Assembly (NCBI GenBank): GCA_041874725.1
Contig: CP097466.1
Location: forward strand, 4,092,001 to 4,156,000
From: Duganella sp. BuS-21
Lineage (GTDB): Bacteria; Pseudomonadota; Gammaproteobacteria; Burkholderiales; Burkholderiaceae_D
Reading direction: 5' to 3'
Length of the DNA: 64,000 nucleotides
Both the position numbers and the translations under genes were made by a program. A model generated the notes under the pieces. That model was given only the letters and a program-made list of their open reading frames with translations. It had not been told where the DNA came from and ran no database searches. Shown piece by piece: positions 18,788 through 28,100 of the stretch; the first letter of the stretch is position 1; every line of letters starts with the position of its first letter.

Positions 18788-19132
18788 ATGAAAGCAAGCA
18801 CCAAGGCCGCCTTGATATCGGCGTTGATTTTTCCCGGACTGGGCCACCTGGCGTTGCGGCCGCCGCGTGGGCGGCGTGGTTTGCTGTTCATCGTGCCAAC
18901 GCTGGCTGCGGCGTTTTATCTGCTGCGCAGCGTGCTGGTGCTCGCGACACAACTGGTCGAGGAGGTCGAGACCGGCAGGCTGGGCTTCGATCCGATCGCG
19001 ATTGTCGAACGCATCCACGCTTCCGGCATCGACAATGCCGCCACCAATCTGGCCTCGCTGGTGTGCATCGTGTGCTGGCTGGGCGCGATGGTGGACGTGC
19101 TGTGGCTAGGTCGCCAACCGGCCGGCCGGTAG
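18788..19132 (+). CDS. Small membrane protein of unknown function
   Basis: A 114-residue protein with an N-terminal hydrophobic region ending LIFPGLGHLALR, a motif seen in small TM2-like membrane proteins, a basic PPRGRRG turn, a second span (about 34-55) and a third (about 92-108). A CAGGAG Shine-Dalgarno precedes the ATG. Its last 27 bp overlap the 3' end of the convergent permease gene. Function unknown. Confidence 0.65.
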   Translation: MKASTKAALISALIFPGLGHLALRPPRGRRGLLFIVPTLAAAFYLLRSVLVLATQLVEEVETGRLGFDPIAIVERIHASGIDNAATNLASLVCIVCWLGAMVDVLWLGRQPAGR

Positions 19133-20533
19133 CAGCGGCGGCAGCGCCGTCAGTTCGCGCCAACGCAATCCAAGCACGATGACTGTCACCAGCGCTACGC
19201 CGCTGCCGAACCAGAACAAGGGCAAGCCCGGATGTGCCTGCTCCGCCACCGCCAAGGCGATGTACGCGGCAACAATCAACAAACTCATCGCCATCGGCAA
19301 GAACGCTCGCGGCACGGCGGGCGCGCTGGCATAGTCGCGCATCAGCAGGCAGGCAAACGGCAGCGTCAGCATCGATAGCGCATAGGTAATGCCGCGCAAT
19401 TCCAGCCGTCCGAGGCTGACCACATCGATACCCACGATGGCCACCGTGGCAATCAACCATAGGCGCAGGCAGCGGAACAGCAGCATGCCCAACAGCACCC
19501 GATTGAAGCGCGCCGCAGCGGGGGCGGCGGGCGTCAGGCGGTACAGGCCCTGCTCGCCGCTGAACCGCACCGCTTGCGCGCTGACCGTGCAGGCATACAG
19601 CAGCACACTCGTCATCAGCATGCCCTGCATCATGGTGCTGGTGAACAAAATCACACCTGGACTGCTCTTATCGGCGAGATAGCGCGCCACAAAAGCCATC
19701 AGCACCGCCGATACCACGGCATAGGCGATGGCGCCGGCATCATGCGCCTTGACGCCCAGGACGTGCATCATCTGCCGGCCCTGGCTGGCAGCATGGCGGC
19801 TGTCGGTGCGCAGGGCGGCATTGTAGGGACCGCGCAGCCAGGCCAGCCAGCGCACGCCGCCGCCCGGTTCTCCGATCACGATAATGCCTTGGGAGCGGGC
19901 CAGTTGCCGGGTGTAACAGGCGTACCACGTCCAGTGGCGGTCGCCGCCGTGCGGAAATACGGTTTTCATGGCGTGTGCACCAACCAGCGCCAGCAGCACC
20001 ACGCCGATCAGCGTCACCAGCGGTTCGCCGACGCGGTCTCCCGCCGCCACCAATTCATCCAGCGGATGCTTGACGATGGAAATCGAGCCGACAATCACCG
20101 CTGAAGGCAGCAGGTTCAGCCATTGATAGCGCTGTGCGTACATCACGTAAATGGTGAATACACCACCGGTCAGCAGTCCGTAGCCGAAGTGGCCGAGCAG
20201 CAGCCAGCACAGCACCGAGGTCGCCAGCGTACTGGCGATGAACAAACCGGCAGTCAACTGCATCAAACTGCGCCGCAGACCGGGCACCAGCGCATGCACC
20301 GGTTGATTTTGCAGCACGGCGCTTTTCAGATACGCGCCGCACCACATGTAGCCCAGGCCGCTAAACAGGAAGAACATCAGCGCATCGCCAAACACCGGGT
20401 TGCCAAAGTAATATCCAAATATGAGCTGCCCGACCAGGCAGGCGGCAATAAACCAGCTCAAGCGTATCAGCATGCCGCTGGTGGAGCGGTCGCGCATCAG
20501 GTGCAGCAGACTCTGGCGATAGGCTGGGTTCAT
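19106..20533 (-). CDS. ABC-2-like transporter permease
   Basis: A 475-residue polytopic membrane protein with about 11-12 predicted spans arranged in two halves. A large cytoplasmic segment lies around residues 190-240. It has no ATP-binding motif. Its ATG overlaps the stop of the ATPase gene by 4 bp (ATGA, 20530-20533), so the two should form one ABC complex. The substrate is unknown; in YtrA-type operons such transporters are linked to cell-envelope stress or antibiotic export. The sequence is too divergent to name more closely. Confidence 0.7.
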   Translation of the reverse strand: MNPAYRQSLLHLMRDRSTSGMLIRLSWFIAACLVGQLIFGYYFGNPVFGDALMFFLFSGLGYMWCGAYLKSAVLQNQPVHALVPGLRRSLMQLTAGLFIASTLATSVLCWLLLGHFGYGLLTGGVFTIYVMYAQRYQWLNLLPSAVIVGSISIVKHPLDELVAAGDRVGEPLVTLIGVVLLALVGAHAMKTVFPHGGDRHWTWYACYTRQLARSQGIIVIGEPGGGVRWLAWLRGPYNAALRTDSRHAASQGRQMMHVLGVKAHDAGAIAYAVVSAVLMAFVARYLADKSSPGVILFTSTMMQGMLMTSVLLYACTVSAQAVRFSGEQGLYRLTPAAPAAARFNRVLLGMLLFRCLRLWLIATVAIVGIDVVSLGRLELRGITYALSMLTLPFACLLMRDYASAPAVPRAFLPMAMSLLIVAAYIALAVAEQAHPGLPLFWFGSGVALVTVIVLGLRWRELTALPPLLPAGRLAT

Positions 20534-21249
20534 TTGGTAACCTCGACGAACAGGTCTTCCAGGCTCAAGTTTTTACCTTCAAGCAACTCATCGAGCGCGC
20601 CTTGCAGCACGATCTTGCCGCCTTGCAAGAATGCCACGTCCAGCGCCACCCGCTCCAGATCGGACAGAATGTGGGTGGAGAACACCACCGTGGTATCGCG
20701 TTCGATCACGCCGTTGATCAGCTCTTGCAGAAAATCGCGGCGGCCGACCGGATCCAGGCTGGCGACCGGCTCATCCAGCACCAGCAGTTTGGGGTCATGG
20801 GCCAGCGCGCGGATGATCGACAGGCGCTGTTTCTCGCCGCCGGAAAGCTTGCTGATTTGCTTATTCGCCGTCGCGCCCCCCAAGCCCCAGCGCTGCATCA
20901 GGCCGTCCACCTTGGCTTGATTCCAGCGCGGATACAGGGCCTTGAAATAGTCCAGAAGTTGCAAAGGCGTCAACCACTCGAACAGCTCGGATTTCTGCGG
21001 CACGTAGCCGATGTTGGCGCGGATTTCTTCGCTCAGCGCCTCCACCGGCTGGCCGAACAGACGGCTGCCGCCGACATCCGCTTCGCGCAATCCAAGCAGG
21101 CATTCCAATAAGGTCGATTTACCCGCGCCATTACGTCCGAGCAGGCCAATAACCTTACCGGATTCAATCGACCAATTCACGCCTTGCAATACCTGCTGCT
21201 GGCCGAATGCTTTATGCAAATTACTCATCTCAACAACGGATGGTTTCAT
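20530..21249 (-). CDS. ABC transporter ATP-binding protein
   Basis: A 239-residue ATPase with Walker A GLLGRNGAGKST near residue 36, the Q-loop region YVPQKSELFEW, the ABC signature LSGGEKQRLSII near 135 and Walker B LLVLDEPVASLDP. It energises the adjacent permease. The ATG overlaps the stop of the GntR regulator by 4 bp (21246-21249). The order regulator-ATPase-permease on one strand is the usual plan of GntR/YtrA-controlled ABC systems. Confidence 0.92.
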   Translation of the reverse strand: MKPSVVEMSNLHKAFGQQQVLQGVNWSIESGKVIGLLGRNGAGKSTLLECLLGLREADVGGSRLFGQPVEALSEEIRANIGYVPQKSELFEWLTPLQLLDYFKALYPRWNQAKVDGLMQRWGLGGATANKQISKLSGGEKQRLSIIRALAHDPKLLVLDEPVASLDPVGRRDFLQELINGVIERDTTVVFSTHILSDLERVALDVAFLQGGKIVLQGALDELLEGKNLSLEDLFVEVTK

Positions 21250-21632
21250 TTGGTTTCTCCAAGAATTTTAGCAAATAACTGCAGTACGGTTTCGTTATCC
21301 ATTCCCAGTTGACGCGCCTCGGCGGCGGCGCGTTCCAGGGTCGGTATTAATAAGCTTTCGCGTGCCGCCGACGACTGTGATTCAGCCACCAACATGCCGA
21401 CACCGCGTGCACGGCTTAATAACCCTTCGGTTTCCATCATGTTATAAGCCTTGGAAACCGTCATGGGATTGACTGCCAATGTGACAGCGACGTCACGCAC
21501 CGACGGTAAAACGTCGCCGGGTTTTAGAACGGTGGCGGCAATTAATCGACGTACCTGCTCGATTAATTGCCTGTAGATAGGGTCGGACGAACCGGTCGCT
21601 ATCGTGAACAGGGAAGCCGTATGTGCGGTCAT
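21246..21632 (-). CDS. GntR-family regulator, YtrA type
   Basis: A 128-residue regulator. The N-terminal winged helix is typical GntR (DPIYRQLIEQVRRLI, then LKPGDVLPSVRDVA and NPMTVSKAYNMMETEGLL). The C-terminal part is only about 45 residues, the short helical dimerisation tail of the YtrA subfamily, with no ligand-binding domain. It should repress its own operon: a perfect 6+6 palindrome overlaps the operon's -10 at 21648-21665. First gene of the regulator-ATPase-permease operon. Confidence 0.88.
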   Translation of the reverse strand: MTAHTASLFTIATGSSDPIYRQLIEQVRRLIAATVLKPGDVLPSVRDVAVTLAVNPMTVSKAYNMMETEGLLSRARGVGMLVAESQSSAARESLLIPTLERAAAEARQLGMDNETVLQLFAKILGETK

Positions 21633-21647
21633 GGCGCTTGTATTGGT

Positions 21648-21692
21648 GTATTAGTTGATTAATACAGTATGTTAGGTTGGCGAACATGTCAA
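21648..21692 (-). promoter_or_regulatory. Promoter and probable operator of the GntR-ABC operon
   Basis: On the minus strand TTGACA (21687-21692), a 17-bp spacer and TACTGT (21664-21669) form a strong sigma70 promoter. The palindrome GTATTA-N6-TAATAC (21648-21665) covers the edge of the -10 and the start of transcription, the right place for autorepression by the YtrA-type regulator encoded just downstream. Confidence 0.82.
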
Positions 21693-21715
21693 GCATCTTT
21701 TTCGTTCAATACCAG

Positions 21716-21739
21716 AAATTGGTTTGTATGAACCAATTT
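21716..21739. promoter_or_regulatory. AT-rich perfect hairpin upstream of the exonuclease gene
   Basis: A perfect inverted repeat (AAATTGGTT-TGTATG-AACCAATTT) followed by T residues lies in the gap between the divergent GntR operon and the exonuclease III gene. It could be an operator or a short terminator-like hairpin. No further evidence. Confidence 0.45.
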
Positions 21740-21822
21740 TTGGCGTGAATCCAGGACGCCAGCCCTTGCGTTGCGTGCGTTCGCGCACCGGCGGCAGCGG
21801 AGGGGATGCTTATACTTCAGGC

Positions 21823-22605
21823 ATGCGTATCGCCACTTTCAACGTCAACGGCATCGGAAGCCGCCTGCCTGCCCTGCTCCAGTGGCTGGAGGAGGCTGAG
21901 CCGGATGTTGTCTGCCTGCAGGAACTCAAAGCTCCGCAGGAGAAATTCCCGGAGTCGGCCATTAATAACATCGGCTACGGCGCGATCTGGCACGGACAAA
22001 AAAGCTGGAATGGCGTCGCCATATTGGCGCGTGGCCAGCAGCCATTGGAAACAGGACGTGGCCTGCCCGGCGATGCGGATGATGCGCAAAGCCGCTATAT
22101 TGAAGCGATAGTGGATGGTATTTTAATCGGCGGCTTATATCTACCAAATGGAAATCCGGCGCCCGGACCTAAATTCGACTATAAACTAAAATGGTTTGAG
22201 CGTTTTATTCTGCACGCCGCAAAGATAATAGAAAGCGACGCCCCCGCCGTTCTGGCAGGCGATTACAACGTCATGCCTACCGAACTCGACGTTTATAAAC
22301 CCGAGCGCTGGGTGGATGATGCTTTATTCCGTCCAGAAGTCCGCGAAGCTTTTCATCGTTTAATAAAACAGGGTTGGTGCGATGCATTGCGGGAGAAACA
22401 TCCTGGCGAGGTCATATACACGTTCTGGGATTATTTCCGCAACGCCTACGGCCGCAACGCCGGGCTGCGCATCGACCATTTACTGCTCAGTCCTTCGCTG
22501 ACGCCGGTCCTGAAAGCGGCCGGCGTGGACCGCGAAGTGCGCGGGCGAGAGAAGCCCAGCGACCATGCGCCGACGTGGGTGGAACTCGATTTGGGAGGTC
22601 GCTGA
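21823..22605 (+). CDS. Exodeoxyribonuclease III (AP endonuclease)
   Basis: A 260-residue enzyme of the exonuclease III/AP endonuclease family, which cuts at abasic sites in base-excision repair. Family motifs run in order: RIATFNVNGIGSRL at the start, CLQELKAP (metal-binding Glu), LYLPNGNP, AGDYNVMPTELD, and GLRIDHLLL with the C-terminal SDHAPTWVEL (catalytic His). The start was set at the ATG 21823 because MRIATFNVNG is the canonical N-terminus; upstream in-frame codons look non-coding. The stop overlaps the next ATG (TGATG). The rest of that downstream cluster is degraded. Confidence 0.95.
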   Translation: MRIATFNVNGIGSRLPALLQWLEEAEPDVVCLQELKAPQEKFPESAINNIGYGAIWHGQKSWNGVAILARGQQPLETGRGLPGDADDAQSRYIEAIVDGILIGGLYLPNGNPAPGPKFDYKLKWFERFILHAAKIIESDAPAVLAGDYNVMPTELDVYKPERWVDDALFRPEVREAFHRLIKQGWCDALREKHPGEVIYTFWDYFRNAYGRNAGLRIDHLLLSPSLTPVLKAAGVDREVRGREKPSDHAPTWVELDLGGR

Positions 22606-22748
22606 TGGCACAACAAGGGCCGCAGCAACTGTGGCTGGTCCGGCACGGCCAAAGCGCCGGCAACGTCGCGCGCGACGCCGGCGAAGCTGGCAATAAATTG
22701 CTGATCGACATCGCCGACCGGGACGTCGACGTCCCGCTGTCCGAGTAA
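22605..22748 (+). pseudogene. Truncated histidine phosphatase (phosphoglycerate mutase family)
   Basis: The frame starts at the ATG overlapping the exonuclease stop and gives LWLVRHGQSAGNVARDAGE, the RHG signature of histidine phosphatases. It stops after 47 residues at ADRDVDVPLSE, where intact relatives continue for about 170 more residues (usually with LSE-LG). No continuation is found in any frame before the next remnant, so the 3' part appears deleted. Probably non-functional. Confidence 0.75.
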
Positions 22749-22782
22749 CGGCCCCAAAAGACCAGCCGGCCGCACTCAAAGC

Positions 22783-23286
22783 ATGAATACCGACATCAGT
22801 GCACGCCTGCTGCGGGACTGGCCGCTACCCATGCCTAGCCCAAACGCAGATAAAAATAAACGACGTTACGTGATGATCATCGCCAGATCGCGCGAAATGC
22901 CGGGAGCCGTCTACTGGCGGCAACAGCCGCCTTACGCGTCGGCGCCGGCAAGCTGGCGATCGCCACAGCCGGAAGCGTAGCAGCGCAAATTGGCGTAGCC
23001 GTGGCCCTGGTTTGCAGGACGACACAGCTACTGCCACCTGATACGCACCTGCTGACTCACTGCATCGATGACCCGCTGATTCTGGACGCGGCCGGCGTGA
23101 CCATCGTCAGCCACGACACCAACTGCAGCCCCGACTCCGAGCTGGAACAAGCGACAGCCTCGGAACGTGGCCCTACACGCGATGGCGGGAGAACAACTGG
23201 CCCTCAAACACGGGCCGCCAAGCTACCTGGTGCGCGAAATCAGCGCCGGAATCCCAGCCCTGTTGCGCACCCTTGCCACCAATTAA
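22783..23286 (+). pseudogene. Decayed NAD(P)HX dehydratase gene (YjeF C-terminal/NnrD-like)
   Basis: Pieces of an ADP-dependent NAD(P)H-hydrate dehydratase appear in order but in different frames. The N-terminal piece starts MNTDISARLLRDWPLPMP with a KNKRRYVMIIARSREMPGA motif (intact relatives have VLVIAGS…MPGA). Then, in another frame, LRVGAGKLAIATAGSVAAQ; next DDPLILDAAGV; finally, in a third frame, ALHAMAGEQLALKHGPPSYL and REISAGIPALLRTL to the TAA at 23284-23286. The normal ATP-binding middle region (GSGD loop) is missing. At least two frameshifts and one large deletion are needed, so no functional enzyme can be made. Confidence 0.75.
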
Positions 23287-23291
23287 AATCA

Positions 23292-23372
23292 GGGTCAGCT
23301 CTGTCATTCGGACATTGGGGAACTTTTCAGCGACGCGAAAGTTCCTAAATGTCCGAATGACAGAGCTGACCC
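23292..23372. repeat. Long inverted repeat next to prfC
   Basis: Perfect 25-nt arms (23292-23316 and 23348-23372; GGGTCAGCTCTGTCATTCGG at the outer end) continue inward with a second pairing (GGAACTTT/AAAGTTCC), giving a hairpin of about 36 bp with a short loop. It lies between the nnrD remnant and the prfC stop on the opposite strand, so it may end both transcripts. The terminal GGGTCAG resembles the ends of the REP unit at 9718. Confidence 0.88.
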
Positions 23373-23378
23373 CGAAGT

Positions 23379-25061
23379 TTAGACGAGCTTGGCCGAGTGC
23401 TCGCGGGTGGCGTGGAATTGCAGTTTCGGCCAGCGTTCCTGCGTCAGGCGCAGGTTGACGCTCGAGGTGGCCAGATAAGCCAGGTTGCCGGCGGCGTCGT
23501 AGGCGACGTTGTGGCCAAGCTGGTCTTCGAAGTCCAGCAACGCTTTTTTGTCGTCGCTCGATACCCAACGCGCGCTGCTGATGCTGGTGCCCTCGAATAC
23601 CGCGTCGACGCCGTATTCGTTCATCAGGCGACTCGCCACCACTTCGAACTGCAGCACGCCGACCGCGCCCAGTACCAGCTCACCACCCTGTACCGGCTTG
23701 AAGACCTGTACCGCGCCCTCTTCACCCAGCTGCTGCAGACCTTTGTGCAGCTGCTTGATCTTCAGCGGGTTGCGGATGCGCACCGAGCGGAAGAAGTCCG
23801 GCGCGAAGTATGGAATACCGGTGAAGGTCAGCATTTCGCCTTCGGAGAACGAGTCGCCGATCTGCATATTGCCGTGGTTCGGCAGGCCGATGATGTCGCC
23901 GGCGTACGCTTCCTCCACCTGCTCACGGCTTGATGCCATGAACGTGACCACCGACGATACCTTGACCTCACGCCCCAGGCGCAAGTGCTTGACCTTCATG
24001 CCGCGCTCGAAACGTCCCGAGCATACGCGCAGGAAGGCGATGCGGTCGCGGTGTGCCGGGTCCATATTGGCCTGGATCTTGAACACGAATCCGGTGAACG
24101 GTTCTTCCTTCGGATCGACCGCGCGCACCGTGGCGTCGCGCTCGCGCGGCGCCGGCGCCCAGTCGACCAGCGCCGACAGAATCTCGCGCACGCCGAAGTT
24201 GTTGATCGCGGAACCGAAGAACACCGGCGTCTGCACGCCCGACAGGAATTCTTCCAGGTTGAACGGCGTCGAGGCGCCGTTGACCAGCTCCACTTCCATG
24301 CGCAGCTGGTCCATCTCCAGCGGGAACATCTCCTGCAGGCGCGGGTTGTCGATGCCTTCGATGATCTCGAACGCACCGTCGGCCTTTTCTTCACCAGCCT
24401 TGAACAGCATGATGGTGTCGTTCAGCAGATGATACACGCCGCGGAAGCTTTTACCCATGCCGATCGGCCAGGTCACCGGCGCGCATTGGATCTTCAGCAC
24501 CGATTCCAGCTCGTCCAGCAATTCCAGCGGATCGCGCGTTTCGCGGTCCATCTTGTTCATGAACGTGACGATCGGCGTATTGCGCATCCGGCAAACGTCC
24601 AGCAGCTTGATGGTCTGCGCTTCCACACCCTTGGCGGCGTCGATCACCATCAGCGCCGAGTCGACCGCCGTCAGCACGCGGTAGGTGTCTTCCGAGAAGT
24701 CCTGGTGGCCCGGGGTGTCCAGCAGATTGACCACGTGGTCGCGGAATTCGAACTGCATCACCGACGATGCCACCGAAATGCCGCGCTGCTTCTCGATCTC
24801 CATCCAGTCCGAGGTCGCGTGGCGGCCCGATTTACGGGCCTTGACGGTACCGGCCATCTGGATCGCGCCCGAGAACAGCAGCAGCTTTTCGGTCAACGTG
24901 GTTTTGCCCGCATCCGGGTGGGAGATGATGCCGAAGGTGCGGCGGCGCTGCACTTCGCGCGCGATCAGCGCCGGCGCCGCTGCCGCTGTTCTGGCGCTGG
25001 CGGCTGTCGACGCATCGTCGTCTTGGTTGTCGGGGATTGTGTTTTCGGTATCGTTGGCCAT
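23379..25061 (-). CDS. prfC: Peptide chain release factor 3
   Basis: A GTPase that recycles RF1 and RF2 from the ribosome after termination. The 560-residue protein has the translational GTPase G domain: G1 [12 protein letters not shown], a conserved switch region [14 protein letters not shown]3 [12 protein letters not shown] and G4 NKMDR, followed by EF-Tu-like beta domains and the RF3 C-terminal domain. An Ala/Asp/Thr-rich extension of about 35 residues precedes the G domain, so the true start could be a little downstream, although the ATG at 25061 is used here. Single gene, flanked by the decayed cluster and the pilus operon. Confidence 0.95.
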   Translation of the reverse strand: MANDTENTIPDNQDDDASTAASARTAAAAPALIAREVQRRRTFGIISHPDAGKTTLTEKLLLFSGAIQMAGTVKARKSGRHATSDWMEIEKQRGISVASSVMQFEFRDHVVNLLDTPGHQDFSEDTYRVLTAVDSALMVIDAAKGVEAQTIKLLDVCRMRNTPIVTFMNKMDRETRDPLELLDELESVLKIQCAPVTWPIGMGKSFRGVYHLLNDTIMLFKAGEEKADGAFEIIEGIDNPRLQEMFPLEMDQLRMEVELVNGASTPFNLEEFLSGVQTPVFFGSAINNFGVREILSALVDWAPAPRERDATVRAVDPKEEPFTGFVFKIQANMDPAHRDRIAFLRVCSGRFERGMKVKHLRLGREVKVSSVVTFMASSREQVEEAYAGDIIGLPNHGNMQIGDSFSEGEMLTFTGIPYFAPDFFRSVRIRNPLKIKQLHKGLQQLGEEGAVQVFKPVQGGELVLGAVGVLQFEVVASRLMNEYGVDAVFEGTSISSARWVSSDDKKALLDFEDQLGHNVAYDAAGNLAYLATSSVNLRLTQERWPKLQFHATREHSAKLV

Positions 25062-25119
25062 GTGGGCGATCTAATCTAGGGCAAGCTAAAGCGGTTCTGC
25101 TAACCCTCGATTATACCCG

Positions 25120-28100
25120 TTATTCTCCCTTAATACGACGCCAGCCGACCCGGTGCGCCTCCGCCGTATCCAGTTCCTTGGTGCGGACGGTGGAGTTGCT
25201 GCCGTCGGCAAAGGTGGTGATCAGCTTGAGCTGCCCGCTCGGCAGCCGCACGATGATGAAGCCCACCGCCGCCGAAGTATTCGACAAGGTCGACCCGGCC
25301 GGATCGCCGTTCACGCCCTGCCCCGTGCACACGTCCACCTGATACAGGTTGCTGGTGCCGCCCACCGAACACGCCGACGAGGACGACGGGATGTTGGTGA
25401 TCACGTTCGCCACCCCGCTCACAATTTGCGGGTCGAGGTTCATGCGCTCGCCCGGGTTCAGGTTCCAGTTGAAGTACCAGCCGTCTTTTTGCGTCAGGTC
25501 GACCGGGTTGTTGGTCACCGCGTAGGTGGTCAGGTTGCTGGACGAGCCTTGCACGCTCAACGTCTGCTGCACCAGGCTGGAAGTCGGGATGGTGCCCAAG
25601 GCGTTGCCGCTGTCCTTCAGCGCGAACAGGGTTTGCACCGACGTGTTGCTGGTGTCCGGCACATCCAGCAGCCTGCCGGTGCCGAACAATACGATGCGGG
25701 TGGCGGTGGTCTTGGTGCTGGTGACGCCATTGCTGTCGGTGCTGGTGACCGGCACGCCGCACTGGGTGACGTCGGGCCGGGTGGTGATCGGCTTGCTGGC
25801 GCCGGCATCGCCCATCTTCAGCACCGCGATCGCGCCGCTGGTGGCGGTCAGGTCGAAACGCCACATCGCGCCCAGCACGTCGCCGCCGTAGACGTAGGTG
25901 ACCTTGGCGTCGGCCAGCGGGTCGCTGCTGATGGCGGTGATTTTGGCCAGGCCGGAGGGCGTGGTGGTGTCGCCGGAATTGGTCTTGGCGCGCGCCAGCA
26001 CATTGCCGGTGGCCGCTTCCACAATGAACAGCATGCCCGTGCCGGTGCCCACGCCGACGCCGTCGGTGCCGGGAATGTTGTTGTAGCCTGAGGTCAGGAA
26101 CACCACCCACTTGCCCTGCCAGATGCCGAACTGCGGATTACCGAAGCTCAGGCCGAGTTCCGGCTCGTTGTGCTGAGGGCACACGGCGGCGTCGGCGCAC
26201 AGTTCCCACATCACCTTCGGCGCGGCCGGATCGGTGACATCCAACGCATAGTAGCCGCGCCCACCGGCATTCAGGCCGCCGACCAGCATGGTGCGCCACT
26301 GGCCGTTGATCTTGACGTCCGCCACTTCGGGCGAGCCGTCGGCGGTGAACTGGTGGTTGGTGCCGTAGGTGGTGCCGGCCAGCGCCGGCAGCTTGCTCAT
26401 GACGATGCGCGGCACGTAGGCCCAGCGCTCATTGCCGTTGGCGGCGTCGAAGGCGTGCAGCATGCCGTCGTTGGCCGCCACGAACACCGTGCCGGGACGG
26501 TTGGCGTAGTCGGTCTTGTAGTCGGTGTAGGCCAGGTCCGGGTAGTTGTTGTGCGGCTCGCGCACATAGGCCGGCTTGGACGAGGCGATGTCGCCGATCA
26601 CGATCGGCACGATGGTGCCGTTGGCGTCGGTGGCCGAGCTATAGGCGCGGAACAGGTTGTCGTCGGCGTAGGTTTGCACGCCGCGCAACCAGTCGACCAT
26701 GTTCGCACCGCTGTTGACAATGGTCTTGTCGGCGCTCGACAGCAGCGTGCACTGGCTCAGCGTGCCGCACTTGTTGGCGAACCAGGCCTTGGTCGTGCTG
26801 TCCATATTATCGAAGGTGAAGTCCACCGGGTCGGTGCCCGGCGCCTGCCCCGGCAGCATCATCTTGATCTTGCGGGTCGCGATGGATTTGCCGACCGTGC
26901 TGCTGGTGCTCCAGCTGGGCGTCTTCATCACGTCGCCGGTGGTGGTGTCGATCTTGCGGTCGGTCAGTTCGCCGTACCAGTGCACGGTGGTGAAGGTGGC
27001 CGAGAAAATGTCGTTGTCGGTCAGCGTGATGTTCGGCGTCGAAGTCGCCGCCGCCGCCGCAGCGCCGGTGCGCACCTGCATATTCGACAGCGCCTCGCGC
27101 AAGCCGTTGACCACGTCCTTGGGGTCCTGCGCGCTGAAGTATTTGCCATGGCCGTTGATGGCCGCGTGCCACAGGTCGTCCACCCGCTCCTGCACCGTGC
27201 TGGCGGTGTTGCCGGTGTCAGGATCGGGCCAGACGTAGGCGCCGCCGGCGTTCCACGGGCAGCCGCTCGGCGCCTGCGTAATCAGGTTGTAGAAATCGCC
27301 GCCCGGCTTGGGCGCGGTGTCGTAATTGGGCTCATAGGTCATCACCCCGTCCACCCCCAGGCCCAGCGCGTAGGTGTTCATGTGCAAATGCGTGTTCTCG
27401 CCGGCGGCGGCGGGCACCGAACCGGGACGGGTCATGTCCGGCTCCAGCGACGGCCGCAAAGACACCGTGCCGGTGCTCGATCCGCCGTTGTACCAGTGCA
27501 GCGCCACATCGGAGATCGACGGCTGCGACTGCGCGCGCTTGTCGGTGCAGCCGCCGGCAATGGTGCAGAAGCGCGCCGTATTTTCCACGTTGTCGTTGTT
27601 GACGACGTTGGCGGTGCTGCTGCCGTTCCAGTATCCGTCCGTGGTCAGGATCATGAAGTTGGGCTGGCAAGGGTACTGCACTACTTCCTGCCCGGCCGCG
27701 TAGTTGTACGGCGACAGGTTGGCGAACATGCGGCCGACGTTGTCCATCGCCGTGCGGATCGGCGTCGAGCCGGAGGTGGTGGTGCCGTACAAGGTGCTAT
27801 ACCAGGTGCTGCGCGCGCTGCCGGTGAAGTCGGCCGGCTTGATGTCGATGGCGCCGCCCGCGCCGGCCGCCGACAGCTTCACATAGCCGACCTTGTAGTT
27901 GGCGGTAATCGGCGAGAACGCGATGCCGACCGAGGTCTTCATCATTTGCAGACGGCTCTTGTAGTACACATACCAGTTGGCGAAGTTGGTCATCTCCTCG
28001 TTATAGGTGCAGGTGGCGCCGGCACAGTCGATGCGGTCTATCGATTTCGGATAGGTGCGGCCGCTGACGATATTCACGCGCACAAAGGGATTGGGCGCGC

